64,000 bases of DNA, taken from assembly GCF_017814945.1 (NCBI RefSeq), contig NZ_JAGIPX010000040.1, forward strand, positions 1 to 64,000, read 5' to 3'. The stretch's first letter is position 1; each line of letters opens with the position of its first letter. The position numbers and the translations under genes are program-made. The notes beneath the pieces were generated by a model. The model was given only the letters and a program-made list of their open reading frames with translations. It was not told the DNA's origin and searched no databases. Positions 43,691-52,589 of the stretch are shown piece by piece. The DNA is from Paraburkholderia sp. LEh10 (GTDB lineage Bacteria > Pseudomonadota > Gammaproteobacteria > Burkholderiales > Burkholderiaceae).

Positions 43691-45580
43691 TCACCGCTCA
43701 GCGCCGTCGTCATGCTCCTCCACCACCTCCTCGCGATGCGCGGCCCTCTGCTGCTGCAACGCCCACATCTGCGCGAACAGTCCGCCCGCCACGATCAAAT
43801 CGCCGAACGTACCGCGCTCGACGATGCGCCCCTTGTCCATGACGATGATCTGCTGCGCGTGCACGACCGTCGATAGCCGGTGCGCGATGATCAACGTCGT
43901 GCGATCGCGCGCAATCTGATCGAGCTCATGCTGGATCGCGCGCTCGGAGCGCGAATCGAGCGCGGACGTCGCTTCGTCGAACAGCAGAATGGGCGGATTC
44001 TTCAGCAGCGTGCGCGCGATCGCGACGCGCTGCTTCTCGCCGCCCGACAGTTTCAGGCCGCGTTCGCCAACAGGCGTTTCATAGGCCTTCGGCAAGCTCT
44101 CGATGAACTCGTGAATGTGCGCCGCGCGCGCCGCCGCAATCACTTCGTCGCGCGTCGCCGATGGGCGGCCATACGCGATGTTGTAGTAGATCGTGTCGTT
44201 GAAAAGCACCGTATCCTGCGGCACGATGCCGATCGACGCGCGCAGCGAGTCCTGCGTCACGTCGCGAATGTCCTGTGAGTCGATACGTATTGCGCCGCCC
44301 GTCGCGCGCTCCAGGTCGTAGAAGCGGAACAACAGGCGCGCAAGCGTCGACTTGCCCGAGCCGCTATGGCCGACGACGGCCGTCGTCGTCCCCGCCGGTA
44401 TCGTGAAGGTCACATCATGCAGGATCGGCCGCGACGCTTCATAAGCGAAGTTCACATGCTCGAAGCTCACCTGAGCGCCGCGCACCTCGAGCGGCGGCGC
44501 ATCGGGCGCGTCAGGCACCTCGCGCGCCGCGCCGAGCAGCGTGAACATGCGGTCCATGTCGGTGAGGCTCTGCTTCAGCTCGCGATACACGACGCCGAGA
44601 AAATTCAGCGGAATATAGAGCTGCAGCATGAACGTGTTGATCAGCACCAGATCGCCGAGCGTCAGGCGCCCCGCCATCACGCCTTGCGTCGCGCGCCACA
44701 GGATGAACACGAGCCCGGTGCCGATGATCGCCTGCTGTCCGAAGTTCAGCGCCGACAGCGAGTTCTGCGACTTGATCGCCGCCGCGCGATAGCGTTTGAG
44801 GTTCTCGTCATAACGCGTGGCTTCCCACTCTTCGTTGTTGAAGTACTTAACCGTCTCGTAGTTCAACAGCGAATCGATCGCGCGCGAATTCGCCTTCGAA
44901 TCGAGCTCGTTCATCGTGCGGCGGAAATGCGTGCGCCACTCGGTCACCTTCACGGTGTACGTGATGTATGCGACCAATGCGACGAACGTGACGATCGCGT
45001 AATACGCCTCGTATTTGACGACGAAGAACCCGAGCACGAGTCCGACTTCGACGAGCGTCGGCAAAATGCTGTACAGCGAATACGAGATCAGTTGCGTAAT
45101 GCCGCGCGTGCCGCGCTCGATGTCGCGCGACATCCCGCCTGTCTGCCGCTCCAGATGAAACCGCAGCGACAGCGAATGCAGATGCCGGAACACTTTCAGC
45201 GCAAGCTGGCGCACCGCGCTTTCCGTCACCTTGGAAAAAAGGATCTCGCGCAGTTCGGTGAAAAGCGACGTCGACAGCCGCACGACGGCGTACGCGACCA
45301 CCAGCAGCCCGATACCGCCGAGCAGCACGACGCCCGGCGCATGCTCCGCGCGTCCGAGCGCGGTCAGATGCTGCACGGAAGCAAGACTGTCGACGATGCG
45401 CTTCATCACGATCGGCACGCCGAGATTGGCGACCTTCGCGCCGATCAGGCAACTGAGCGCGAACACGACGCGCCACTTGTACGTTGCGAGATACGGCAGC
45501 AGCGAGACGATCGTTTGCCAGTCGTTGCGCGGCTGGGTCGAGATCGGCGACGGTTCGGAAGAAGCGGAAAAACGACGCAT
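43691..45580 (-). CDS. Atm1-type ABC exporter (half transporter)
   Basis: The start is taken at ATG 45580 (MRRFSASSEPS), giving 629 residues. An N-terminal six-helix membrane domain is followed by an ATPase with Walker A GHSGSGKST, signature LSGGEKQRVAIART and Walker B PILLFDEATSALD. The segment NYETVKYFNNEE in the membrane domain is characteristic of the Atm1/HMT1 branch, which exports glutathione-linked or heavy-metal compounds. It works as a homodimer in the inner membrane. The acidic, His-containing C-terminal tail (EEVVEEHDD) is variable. Confidence 0.9.
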   Translation of the reverse strand: MRRFSASSEPSPISTQPRNDWQTIVSLLPYLATYKWRVVFALSCLIGAKVANLGVPIVMKRIVDSLASVQHLTALGRAEHAPGVVLLGGIGLLVVAYAVVRLSTSLFTELREILFSKVTESAVRQLALKVFRHLHSLSLRFHLERQTGGMSRDIERGTRGITQLISYSLYSILPTLVEVGLVLGFFVVKYEAYYAIVTFVALVAYITYTVKVTEWRTHFRRTMNELDSKANSRAIDSLLNYETVKYFNNEEWEATRYDENLKRYRAAAIKSQNSLSALNFGQQAIIGTGLVFILWRATQGVMAGRLTLGDLVLINTFMLQLYIPLNFLGVVYRELKQSLTDMDRMFTLLGAAREVPDAPDAPPLEVRGAQVSFEHVNFAYEASRPILHDVTFTIPAGTTTAVVGHSGSGKSTLARLLFRFYDLERATGGAIRIDSQDIRDVTQDSLRASIGIVPQDTVLFNDTIYYNIAYGRPSATRDEVIAAARAAHIHEFIESLPKAYETPVGERGLKLSGGEKQRVAIARTLLKNPPILLFDEATSALDSRSERAIQHELDQIARDRTTLIIAHRLSTVVHAQQIIVMDKGRIVERGTFGDLIVAGGLFAQMWALQQQRAAHREEVVEEHDDGAER

Positions 45581-45858
45581 GATTGTTTTGCGGGGGAAGC
45601 CTGCACGCTTGACGCGCGACTCATACGGAATGTGACGGGCGCGGCGCGCTCGCGACGGACAGCCACAAAAGCATTCAATCCGTCCCGAACGCACCAGGGC
45701 TGGCAATAAACTCCAGCGAGTGCTTTCCCGTACAATCCCTGAACTGGCAATATTGTCGCAGAAGCCGGCTGGCGCCGCTTTCGCCGCGCTGACGGTATCG
45801 AGTCTCCCCGGTCGTGCCGTGGTCGTGAGACGCGCCGCCGTCGGCTCAATTGAATTTC

Positions 45859-46266
45859 ATGGATGCCCCGATGACCGAGACTCCCCCACTCCCGCAGAAA
45901 CAATGCGCGCTGCGCGTCGTCCCGCAACCCTCGGATGCGAACGTCCACGGCGATGTGTTCGGTGGCTGGATCATGGCTCAGGTCGACATTGCCGGCTCGA
46001 TTCCGGCGAGCCGCCGCGCGAACGGCCGCGTCGCGACCATCGCGGTCAACTCGTTCGTGTTCAAGCAGCCGGTGTTCGTCGGAGACCTGCTTAGCTTCTA
46101 CGCGGATATTGTAAAGACGGGCAATACGTCGGTGACGGTTGCCGTCGAGGTCTACGCGCAGCGTATGAGCCTCGCAGAAGAGACAGTGAAGGTCACGGAA
46201 GCAACCCTCACGTATGTTGCGACGGACAGCGACCGCCGCCCGCGCGCGCTGCCTCAACTGGATTGA
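45859..46266 (+). CDS. Acyl-CoA thioesterase, YciA-like
   Basis: About 135 residues with a single hot-dog fold. The family active-site region reads ANVHGDVFGGWIMAQVDIAG, and VNSFVFKQPVFVGDLLSFYA follows. YciA-type enzymes hydrolyse a wide range of acyl-CoAs as hexamers. The start may be ATG 45859 or ATG 45871 (MTETPPLP); the ribosome-binding site is unclear. It ends 45 bases from the convergent GGDEF-EAL gene. Confidence 0.88.
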   Translation: MDAPMTETPPLPQKQCALRVVPQPSDANVHGDVFGGWIMAQVDIAGSIPASRRANGRVATIAVNSFVFKQPVFVGDLLSFYADIVKTGNTSVTVAVEVYAQRMSLAEETVKVTEATLTYVATDSDRRPRALPQLD

Positions 46267-46311
46267 GCTCGACGCGCCGCGCGCCATTCTGGCGCGTCGT
46301 TCGGCGCGGCG

Positions 46312-49300
46312 TCAGGCGTTCGCCGCGGCCTCGTCGGCATTCTCCGCGGCGCTCTCGACGCTACGCTGCAGCATGCCGGGAATCGCGTCGTGCGGCATCG
46401 GCTTCGCAAAAAAATAACCCTGCATCTCGTCACACGCGCGCTCCTTGAGGAAGTCGAGCTGCGTCGATGTCTCCACGCCTTCCGCAATCACCTGCAGATT
46501 CAGCGAGTGCGCGAGCGCGATGATCGCGGACGTAATCGTTTCATCGTCCGACGATTCGCCGATATCCGACACGAACGATCTGTCGATCTTCAGGCGATCG
46601 ACGGGGAAGCGCTTCAGGTAACTCAGGCTCGAATAGCCGGTGCCGAAGTCGTCGATGGCAAGACCGATGCCGAGCGCGTGCAGTTCGTTGAGCATCGTCA
46701 CGGCTTCTTCCGCGTTGCGCATGATGGTGCTCTCCGTCAACTCGAGTTCCAGATACTGCGGTTCGAGCCCGGTCTCTTCGAGCACCTGCGTGACGAGCTT
46801 GGCGATGTCGCGCTGCTGGAACTGCCGCGCCGACAGGTTCACCGACACCCGCGCGGGCGGCAGCCCTTCGTCCTGCCACGCCTTGTTCTGCCGGCACGCT
46901 TCGCGCAGCACCCATTCGGACAGCGGCCCGATCAGCCCGCTTTCCTCGGCGACGGGAATGAACTGCGACGGCGGAATCAGGCCGGCTTCCGGATCGCGCC
47001 AGCGCACCAGCGCTTCCATGCCGACCACCTGCCCCGTTTCGATATCGACCTGCGGCTGATAGTGCAGCAGAAACTCGTTGTCGCGCAGCGCGCGGCGCAG
47101 ACGCCGTTCCATGTTCAGCCGCGCCCCCGCCGATACGTTCATCTCCGGCTGGTAGAACTGGAACGTGTTGCGGCCCATGTCCTTCGCGCGATACATCGCG
47201 AGATCGGCCTTCTTCATCAGTGTTTCGGCGTCCTCGCCGTCCTGCGGGAAAAGGCTCGCGCCCATGCTGCAGCCGACGTACAGTTCCGTGCCGTCGAGCC
47301 ACACGGGCTCCGAGATCGACGCACGCACGCGCTCCATCCATGCGATCAGCGACTGCTCGTCGACGGTATCCGTCATCACGATCACGAACTCGTCGCCGCC
47401 GTGACGCGCGACCGTGTCGCTCGCCCGCGCGCAGCGCGCGAGACGATCGGCCACCACCGACAGCAGCCGGTCGCCGACGCTATGTCCGAGGCTGTCGTTG
47501 ACGTTCTTGAAGCCGTCGAGATCGATGAACACGACGGCGAGGCCCTTGTGATGCCGCCGCGCGACGATCAGCGCATGTTGCAGCCTGTCGCGCAGCAGAT
47601 AGCGGTTGGGCAGGCGCGTGAGGCTGTCGTAGTTCGCCTGATACTCGAGCTGTTCCTGATAGCGGATCAGCGCCGTCACGTCGTTGATGACGGCGATATG
47701 GTGCGTGGTCTGCCCATCGGCATCGGGCACGGGCGCAATGTATAGCTGATTCCAGAACAGCGCGCCGTCCTTGCGGTAATTGCGCAGAACCGCGCTCACC
47801 TCGCGGTTCGCCGCGAGCGCCTGGCGGATTGCCTCGATGCCCTCCTGATCGCGGTCGTCGCGCTGCAACAGGCGGCAGTCCTGGCCGATCACTTCCTGCG
47901 GATCGTAGCCCGTGATGCGCTTGAACGCCGGGTTCACATACTCGATCAGGTTGCCTTCCTTCGAGGGTGCCGTAATCAGGATCGCGTTGACGCTCGCGTC
48001 GAGCGCGCGGCTTTGCAGACGCAGCGCGAGGTCCGCGCGCTTGCGCTCGGTGACGTCCGTATAGGAGCCGAGCACGCCGATCACGCGGCCATCGCCGTCG
48101 GTGAAGGGGAGCTTGCTCGTCACCGTCGTGCGATGCACGCCGTCGATCACCACGTCGACTTCGAAGTTCATCTTCGGCACGCCCGAGTTCATCACTTCGA
48201 ATTCGTGGCGGCGCAGCTCGCCGGCGAATGCGCGCCACGGCATGTCCTCGTCGAGCTTGCCGATCACCTGCTCCGGATACGCGAGGCCCGCGTCGCGCGC
48301 GAACGCCATGTTGCAGCCGAGATAGCGCAAATCCTTGTCCTTCCAGAAAATGCGCTGCGGGATATTGTCGATCACCGTCTCCAGCATCTGGTTCGAACGC
48401 TGGGCTTCGGCTTCGGCGTTGATCTGCTCGGTGACGTCGTCGGCAAGCACGAAGAGCGCGGGGCGGCCCATGAACGTCATCGCGTGATACGAAATGTCGG
48501 CGCTGATCAGCGAGCCGTCCTTGCGGCGGTGATGCCAGATGCCCGCCATCGTGCGCGGGCCGCCCGGCGTCGAGTCGCTGCGCAGCAGGTGCGATTCGAG
48601 ACGAGCAATCTCGGCGTGCGGGCGGATCGCGTGAATCGTCATCGAAAGAAACTCGCTCTCCGCAAAGCCGTACTGCTGGACGGCGGCCGCGTTGACGGCC
48701 AAAAAGCGCAGCGATTCGCGGTCGAAGATGTACATCGGCACGGGATGCTCGTCGAACAGGCCGCGAAAGCGCTCGTCGGTGCGATGCAGCGCCCGCGCGA
48801 TGCGCAGCTTTTCGCGCGCGACGCTTTCGCGTGCGCCGAACGTGTAGATCAGGAGCGCGCTGCCCGTGAGCATCGTCACGATCAGCAACAGCATCGCGTA
48901 CTGCGAATCGTGCATCGACTGTTCGAGCGCGGCTTTCAGTGCGCGGTCTTCCTGCTCGCGCACCGCGTCCATGCGCGCTTCGAGCCGGTTGACTTCCATC
49001 CCGAGGCGCGTATAAGTCTGCGCGGCCCACGCGCGCGAACCGTCCTGCTCCGGCGCGTTGGTCTTCGCGAGGGCGAGCGCGATGTCCTGCTGGAGCCGCT
49101 TGCCGTCGGCCGTGAGCTGGACGAGCGCGGCGGCGATGAGCGGCTCGCTCGCCAGCTGATCGCGCAGCGCCTTGTCGAGTTTCGCGAGCGACGCCGACAT
49201 CGCCGCGACGGCATCGGCGGGCGCCGGCTGCGCCCGGGCCTCGTAGCGCCCGAGGACGCCCAGGCCATCCTCGAGCGTCGCGCGATAGGCTTCCAGGTTC

Positions 49301-49446
49301 TGACGGATGCCCGTCGAGCGGACCGTGCGCGCGTCGGCGTCACGCTGTCCGCGAATCTGCGTGTACGCGACGAAGGCGTTCGCGCCGACTGCCGCGACGA
49401 CGACGGCCAGATTGATCAGCAGGCGCTTCGATAGAAAAGAAATCAT
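46312..49446 (-). CDS. Membrane-bound PAS-PAS-LOV-like-GGDEF-EAL c-di-GMP protein
   Basis: 1044 residues from ATG 49446. Layout: TM helix 11-30, a ~150-residue periplasmic sensor, TM helix 183-203, PAS1 about 220-340, PAS2 about 350-468, a LOV-like PAS3 about 485-600, GGDEF about 605-765 and EAL about 775-1020. The active motif GGDEF is intact at 683-687, with an inhibitory RxxD site at 674-677. The EAL catalytic set looks complete (E811, N870, E902, D932-D933, K953, E989). PAS3 has the LOV cysteine motif GQDCRLLQ (Cys524) and both flavin asparagines (Asn556, Asn566), but Ile587 replaces the usual Gln. It could make and degrade c-di-GMP in response to membrane and flavin-type signals. Confidence 0.9.
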   Translation of the reverse strand: MISFLSKRLLINLAVVVAAVGANAFVAYTQIRGQRDADARTVRSTGIRQNLEAYRATLEDGLGVLGRYEARAQPAPADAVAAMSASLAKLDKALRDQLASEPLIAAALVQLTADGKRLQQDIALALAKTNAPEQDGSRAWAAQTYTRLGMEVNRLEARMDAVREQEDRALKAALEQSMHDSQYAMLLLIVTMLTGSALLIYTFGARESVAREKLRIARALHRTDERFRGLFDEHPVPMYIFDRESLRFLAVNAAAVQQYGFAESEFLSMTIHAIRPHAEIARLESHLLRSDSTPGGPRTMAGIWHHRRKDGSLISADISYHAMTFMGRPALFVLADDVTEQINAEAEAQRSNQMLETVIDNIPQRIFWKDKDLRYLGCNMAFARDAGLAYPEQVIGKLDEDMPWRAFAGELRRHEFEVMNSGVPKMNFEVDVVIDGVHRTTVTSKLPFTDGDGRVIGVLGSYTDVTERKRADLALRLQSRALDASVNAILITAPSKEGNLIEYVNPAFKRITGYDPQEVIGQDCRLLQRDDRDQEGIEAIRQALAANREVSAVLRNYRKDGALFWNQLYIAPVPDADGQTTHHIAVINDVTALIRYQEQLEYQANYDSLTRLPNRYLLRDRLQHALIVARRHHKGLAVVFIDLDGFKNVNDSLGHSVGDRLLSVVADRLARCARASDTVARHGGDEFVIVMTDTVDEQSLIAWMERVRASISEPVWLDGTELYVGCSMGASLFPQDGEDAETLMKKADLAMYRAKDMGRNTFQFYQPEMNVSAGARLNMERRLRRALRDNEFLLHYQPQVDIETGQVVGMEALVRWRDPEAGLIPPSQFIPVAEESGLIGPLSEWVLREACRQNKAWQDEGLPPARVSVNLSARQFQQRDIAKLVTQVLEETGLEPQYLELELTESTIMRNAEEAVTMLNELHALGIGLAIDDFGTGYSSLSYLKRFPVDRLKIDRSFVSDIGESSDDETITSAIIALAHSLNLQVIAEGVETSTQLDFLKERACDEMQGYFFAKPMPHDAIPGMLQRSVESAAENADEAAANA

Positions 49447-49627
49447 GGTTCCGAACGTCGTTCGATCCTGCAGGCAGGGCGCGCGGGAGAAGCCGTTCAA
49501 CTGCGGCGCGCGCCGGCAACGCGGATGCAACAGACGTAGCCGCGCGCAACGCTTGACGCGCCAACCTTTGGATAACGGCAGCATTCGGACAAGATTGAGG
49601 GCAAAAGACGAAAAATCTTCCGCCGCA

Positions 49628-50104
49628 TCAGCCAGCGAGGCCGAATTCCTTCATTGCGGGCAGGAAATCGTGGTTGCTCGCCGCCTTGCGCGACAGTTTG
49701 GCAAGCACGTAGCGCTGGAACGCGTCGAGCCGCGCCCAGTCGTCGGCGCTCGGCAGGTTGAGACTGGCGAGCTTCGCCTGCTGCAGGACGCTGTCGGGCA
49801 CGACTGCAGTGTCCCGCCACGCCGGGTTATCCTCGGGCGTGAACCACTCGGGCTCGACGTTCGCGTGAGTGCGCAACATCTCGAACAGCGCGTGATCGAA
49901 GTTCGGCTCGATCTGCGTGTCGTCTTCGACGGGAAAGCGGGCCAGCAGCACGCGATCTTCATACGGCAGCGTCTGCCACTGTTCGAGCGAAATGCGCAGC
50001 CCGAAGCGGTCGAGATTGAACCGGACCACCATCGGGATGAATTTCAGATTCTCCGAAGATTCGACCTCGAAGTTGAACAGCAGGGGCGCGTCATTGAGTC
50101 CCAT
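49628..50104 (-). CDS. Nitrate reductase-associated protein family
   Basis: A 158-residue soluble protein (ATG 50104, AGAGGAA upstream). The N-terminal LFNFEVESSENLKFIPMVVRFNLD and the later DAFQRYVLAKLSRK fit the small family found beside assimilatory nitrate reductases and molybdenum-cofactor genes. Its biochemical role is not known. It is divergent from fdhD across 117 bases, which supports a link to molybdoenzymes, though no nitrate reductase or formate dehydrogenase gene lies in the window. Confidence 0.75.
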   Translation of the reverse strand: MGLNDAPLLFNFEVESSENLKFIPMVVRFNLDRFGLRISLEQWQTLPYEDRVLLARFPVEDDTQIEPNFDHALFEMLRTHANVEPEWFTPEDNPAWRDTAVVPDSVLQQAKLASLNLPSADDWARLDAFQRYVLAKLSRKAASNHDFLPAMKEFGLAG

Positions 50105-50221
50105 GGCAGATTCCTCTTGTTCGGCGGACAACGTACTAGGCCGGTCTGAGGTATTTTAGAACCTTATTCGCGACGCGGCGGCGCTGCCGCCAGGTTGCTG
50201 CATCAATACAGGAGTCAGCAG

Positions 50222-51043
50222 GTGAACGAACTGGATACGGGCGAACAGCCGGGCGTGGTCGAGCAGCCGGTGCGCCGGCACCGCGGCGGCACGGTCGAAA
50301 GCGTCGCCGATCATGTCGGCCAGGAATGGCCCGTCGCGCTCGTCTTCAACGGCATTTCGCATGCGGTGATGATGTGCACGCCGCGCGACCTGGAGGAGTT
50401 CGCGGTCGGCTTCGCGATTTCGGAAGGGATCGTCGAGCGCGGCGCGCACATTCAGGACATCGAGGTCGAGTTTCGCGACGGCAAACTGCCGCATGCGGAA
50501 GTGCAGCTGACTGTCGTTCAGCAGGCGTTCGTCGCGCTGAAGGAAAAGCGCCGCGCGCTGTCGGGGCGCACGGGTTGCGGCGTGTGCGGGATCGAGAGCA
50601 TCGATCTGCTCGATCTGACGCCCGAGCGCGTGCCCGACACGGGCTTTCTGCAGCGCCTTGCGCCGGACGCGATCGCCCGCGCCGCGAAGGAGTTGCCCGC
50701 GCACCAGGCGCTGACGAAGATGACGGGCGGCCTGCACGCCGCCGCGTGGTGCGACGCAACGGGTGCGATTCGCTACGCGTTCGAGGACGTGGGCCGCCAC
50801 AACGCGCTCGACAAGCTGATCGGCCGGCTGGCGCTGGACCGCATCGATACGAAGGACGGCTTCGTGTTCCTGTCGAGCCGCGCGAGCTACGAGTTGGTGC
50901 GCAAGGCGGCGCGCGTCGACATTCCGATGGTCGCGACGATCTCGGCGCCGTCGTCGCTGGCGATCACGATTGCGCGCGAAGCGGGCGTGCGGCTCGTGAG
51001 CTTTTGCCGCGAATCGAGCTTCGTCGATTACGAGACGGTCTGA
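50222..51043 (+). CDS. fdhD: Formate dehydrogenase accessory sulfurtransferase FdhD
   Basis: The start is taken at GTG 50222 because AGGAG lies 7 bases upstream, giving 273 residues; a TTG-initiated frame from 50195 lacks such a site. The sulfur-transfer cysteines are in GRTGCGVCGIES (CxxC). The RYAFEDVGRHNALDK and SSRASYELVRKAA blocks are typical of FdhD. It passes sulfur from IscS to the bis-MGD cofactor of formate dehydrogenases. Convergent with the crotonase gene 48 bases downstream. Confidence 0.93.
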   Translation: MNELDTGEQPGVVEQPVRRHRGGTVESVADHVGQEWPVALVFNGISHAVMMCTPRDLEEFAVGFAISEGIVERGAHIQDIEVEFRDGKLPHAEVQLTVVQQAFVALKEKRRALSGRTGCGVCGIESIDLLDLTPERVPDTGFLQRLAPDAIARAAKELPAHQALTKMTGGLHAAAWCDATGAIRYAFEDVGRHNALDKLIGRLALDRIDTKDGFVFLSSRASYELVRKAARVDIPMVATISAPSSLAITIAREAGVRLVSFCRESSFVDYETV

Positions 51044-51091
51044 CGCCGGATTCGTCCGGATTTGCCGCGCCGCTCCGCCGTTACTTCGCGC

Positions 51092-51856
51092 TCAGTTGAA
51101 CTGGCGGAAATCCGGCTTGCGCTTCTCGAAGAACGCCTTGAAGGCTTCCTTCGCTTCAGGCGCGAGCAGCATCTTGGCGAAATGCACGGCCTCGTCGGTC
51201 ATTTGCGCCTGCAGTTCGTGCTGTGCGGCGCGCTTCATCAGCTGCTTGGTCACGCGCAGCGACGACGCGGGCAGCGCGGCCAGCTTCTGCGCCTGTTGCA
51301 GCGCGAACGCATCCACTTCGGCGGCGGGGAGCAGCCGGTTCACGAAGCCCATGCGCTGTGCTTCATTGGCATCGAACGGTTCGCCGAGCATCAGCTTCTC
51401 GGCTGCCGCCTGATAACCTGCGACGCGTTGCAGCAGCAGCGACGATGCCGCTTCCGGGCACAGGCCCAGCTGCGAGAACGGCAGCGAGAATGTAGCGTTG
51501 TCGGCGGCATAGACCATGTCGCAATGCAAGAGCAGTGTCGTGCCGACACCGACCGCCGCGCCCGCGACCGACGCCACCAGCGGCTTTTCCGCCGAGCTGA
51601 TCGCGCGCAGGAACCGAAACACGGGCGCTTCCTCGCCGACGGGCGGCTTCTTCATGAAGTCTTCGAGATCGTTGCCGGCACTGAAGATGCCGACGCTGCC
51701 GCGGATCAGGATCGCGCGGACCGTGGCGTCGGATTGCGCTTGCGCCAGCGCGTCCGCCATCGTCTGGTACATCGCCGATGTGATGGCGTTTTTCTTGTCG
51801 GGACGGTTGAAGGTTATCGTTTGCACGTCGGCTGTGCGTTCGATCAGGATGTCCAT
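51092..51856 (-). CDS. Enoyl-CoA hydratase/isomerase family protein, isomerase-like active site
   Basis: A 254-residue crotonase. The oxyanion-hole segments are IFSAGNDLEDF and VAGAAVGVGTTLLLHCD. In the active-site region the hydratase PE..LG glutamate is absent (FSLPFSQLGL), while LCPEAASS carries a glutamate where delta3,delta2-enoyl-CoA isomerases (ECI2-type) have theirs. I therefore lean towards an isomerase for unsaturated fatty acids. It sits beyond the repeat element from the beta-oxidation cluster and may belong to the same pathway. Confidence 0.85.
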   Translation of the reverse strand: MDILIERTADVQTITFNRPDKKNAITSAMYQTMADALAQAQSDATVRAILIRGSVGIFSAGNDLEDFMKKPPVGEEAPVFRFLRAISSAEKPLVASVAGAAVGVGTTLLLHCDMVYAADNATFSLPFSQLGLCPEAASSLLLQRVAGYQAAAEKLMLGEPFDANEAQRMGFVNRLLPAAEVDAFALQQAQKLAALPASSLRVTKQLMKRAAQHELQAQMTDEAVHFAKMLLAPEAKEAFKAFFEKRKPDFRQFN

Positions 51857-51923
51857 CGGTGTCTCCTATTTGCCCTGCGCGGGCAGTTCGCGATTCGGTT
51901 TGCTCTTGGCTTTGGCGGGCATC

Positions 51924-52033
51924 CGCGATGGCGGTTTGTTTTGCCCCTGCGCGGGCATCCCGCGATGGCGGTTTGTTTTGCCCCTGCGCGGGCATCCCGC
52001 GATGGCGGTTTGTTTTGCCCCTGCGCGGGCATC
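51924..52033 (+). repeat. Three tandem ~37-bp repeats
   Basis: Units at 51924-51960, 51961-51997 and 51998-52033 (37, 37, 36 bases) each read cgcgatggcggtttgttttg then cccctgcgcgggcatcc. They abut directly, without spacers, so this is not a CRISPR. They run into the left end of the long palindromic element, whose terminal block is related to the unit. Confidence 0.9.
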
Positions 52034-52472
52034 CGCGATACCGCCTCGCGGCGCGGGCGTTGCCCCTGTGCGGGGCGGCACCTACTTTCTTTGCCGCGGC
52101 AAAGAAAGGAGGCAAAGAAAGCCGCTCACGCCGCCAATCCTTGTTCCTACCCACGGGCTCTCAACGGCCCCGCACTTATTGCGCTAGCGTACCGGCGAGC
52201 GCTCGTTGCCAACGTGCTGGCTAACGCCTCACCCGCATCTGGCGCTTGCGCACCGACATACGGCGCCAAACATCTCACCGCCCTTGTCAGCGTGGGGACG
52301 TTGAGGGCCCCTGGGCAGGTGCTGTACTCGGAACGTTGGGGGCCCGTGGGTAATCGTCAAGCGGCTCGGGGTGAGCCCGCTTTCTTTGCTTACTTTCTTT
52401 GCGGCGGCAAAGAAAGTAAGTGCCGCCCCGCACAGGGGCAACCTTCGCGCCGCGAGGCGCATCGCGGATGCC
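52028..52472 (-). repeat. Long palindromic repeat element, copy 2 (445 bp, inverted relative to copy 1)
   Basis: This is the reverse complement of the element at 33383-33825, nearly full length, with scattered point differences. The ends ggcatccgcg (52028) and cgcggatgcc (52472) and the inner palindromes at 52081-52112 and 52391-52422 correspond one to one. More diverged gcatcccgcg blocks extend on both sides (about 51890-52570). It fills the 730-base gap between the crotonase and thiolase genes; no protein gene is supported here. Confidence 0.85.
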
Positions 52473-52589
52473 AGCGACAGCGGCAAAACAAACCGCCATC
52501 GCGGGATGCCCGCCGCAAGGGCAAAACAAGCCGCCATCGCGAATGCCCGCGAAAGGGCAAAACGACAGCAGCAAATGCAACTCCGCCCA

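Noticed and set aside
51859..52224. Frames over copy 2 and the 37-bp array, and a possible CRISPR
   Set aside because: Units abut without spacers and the frames are repeat translations; there are no cas genes.
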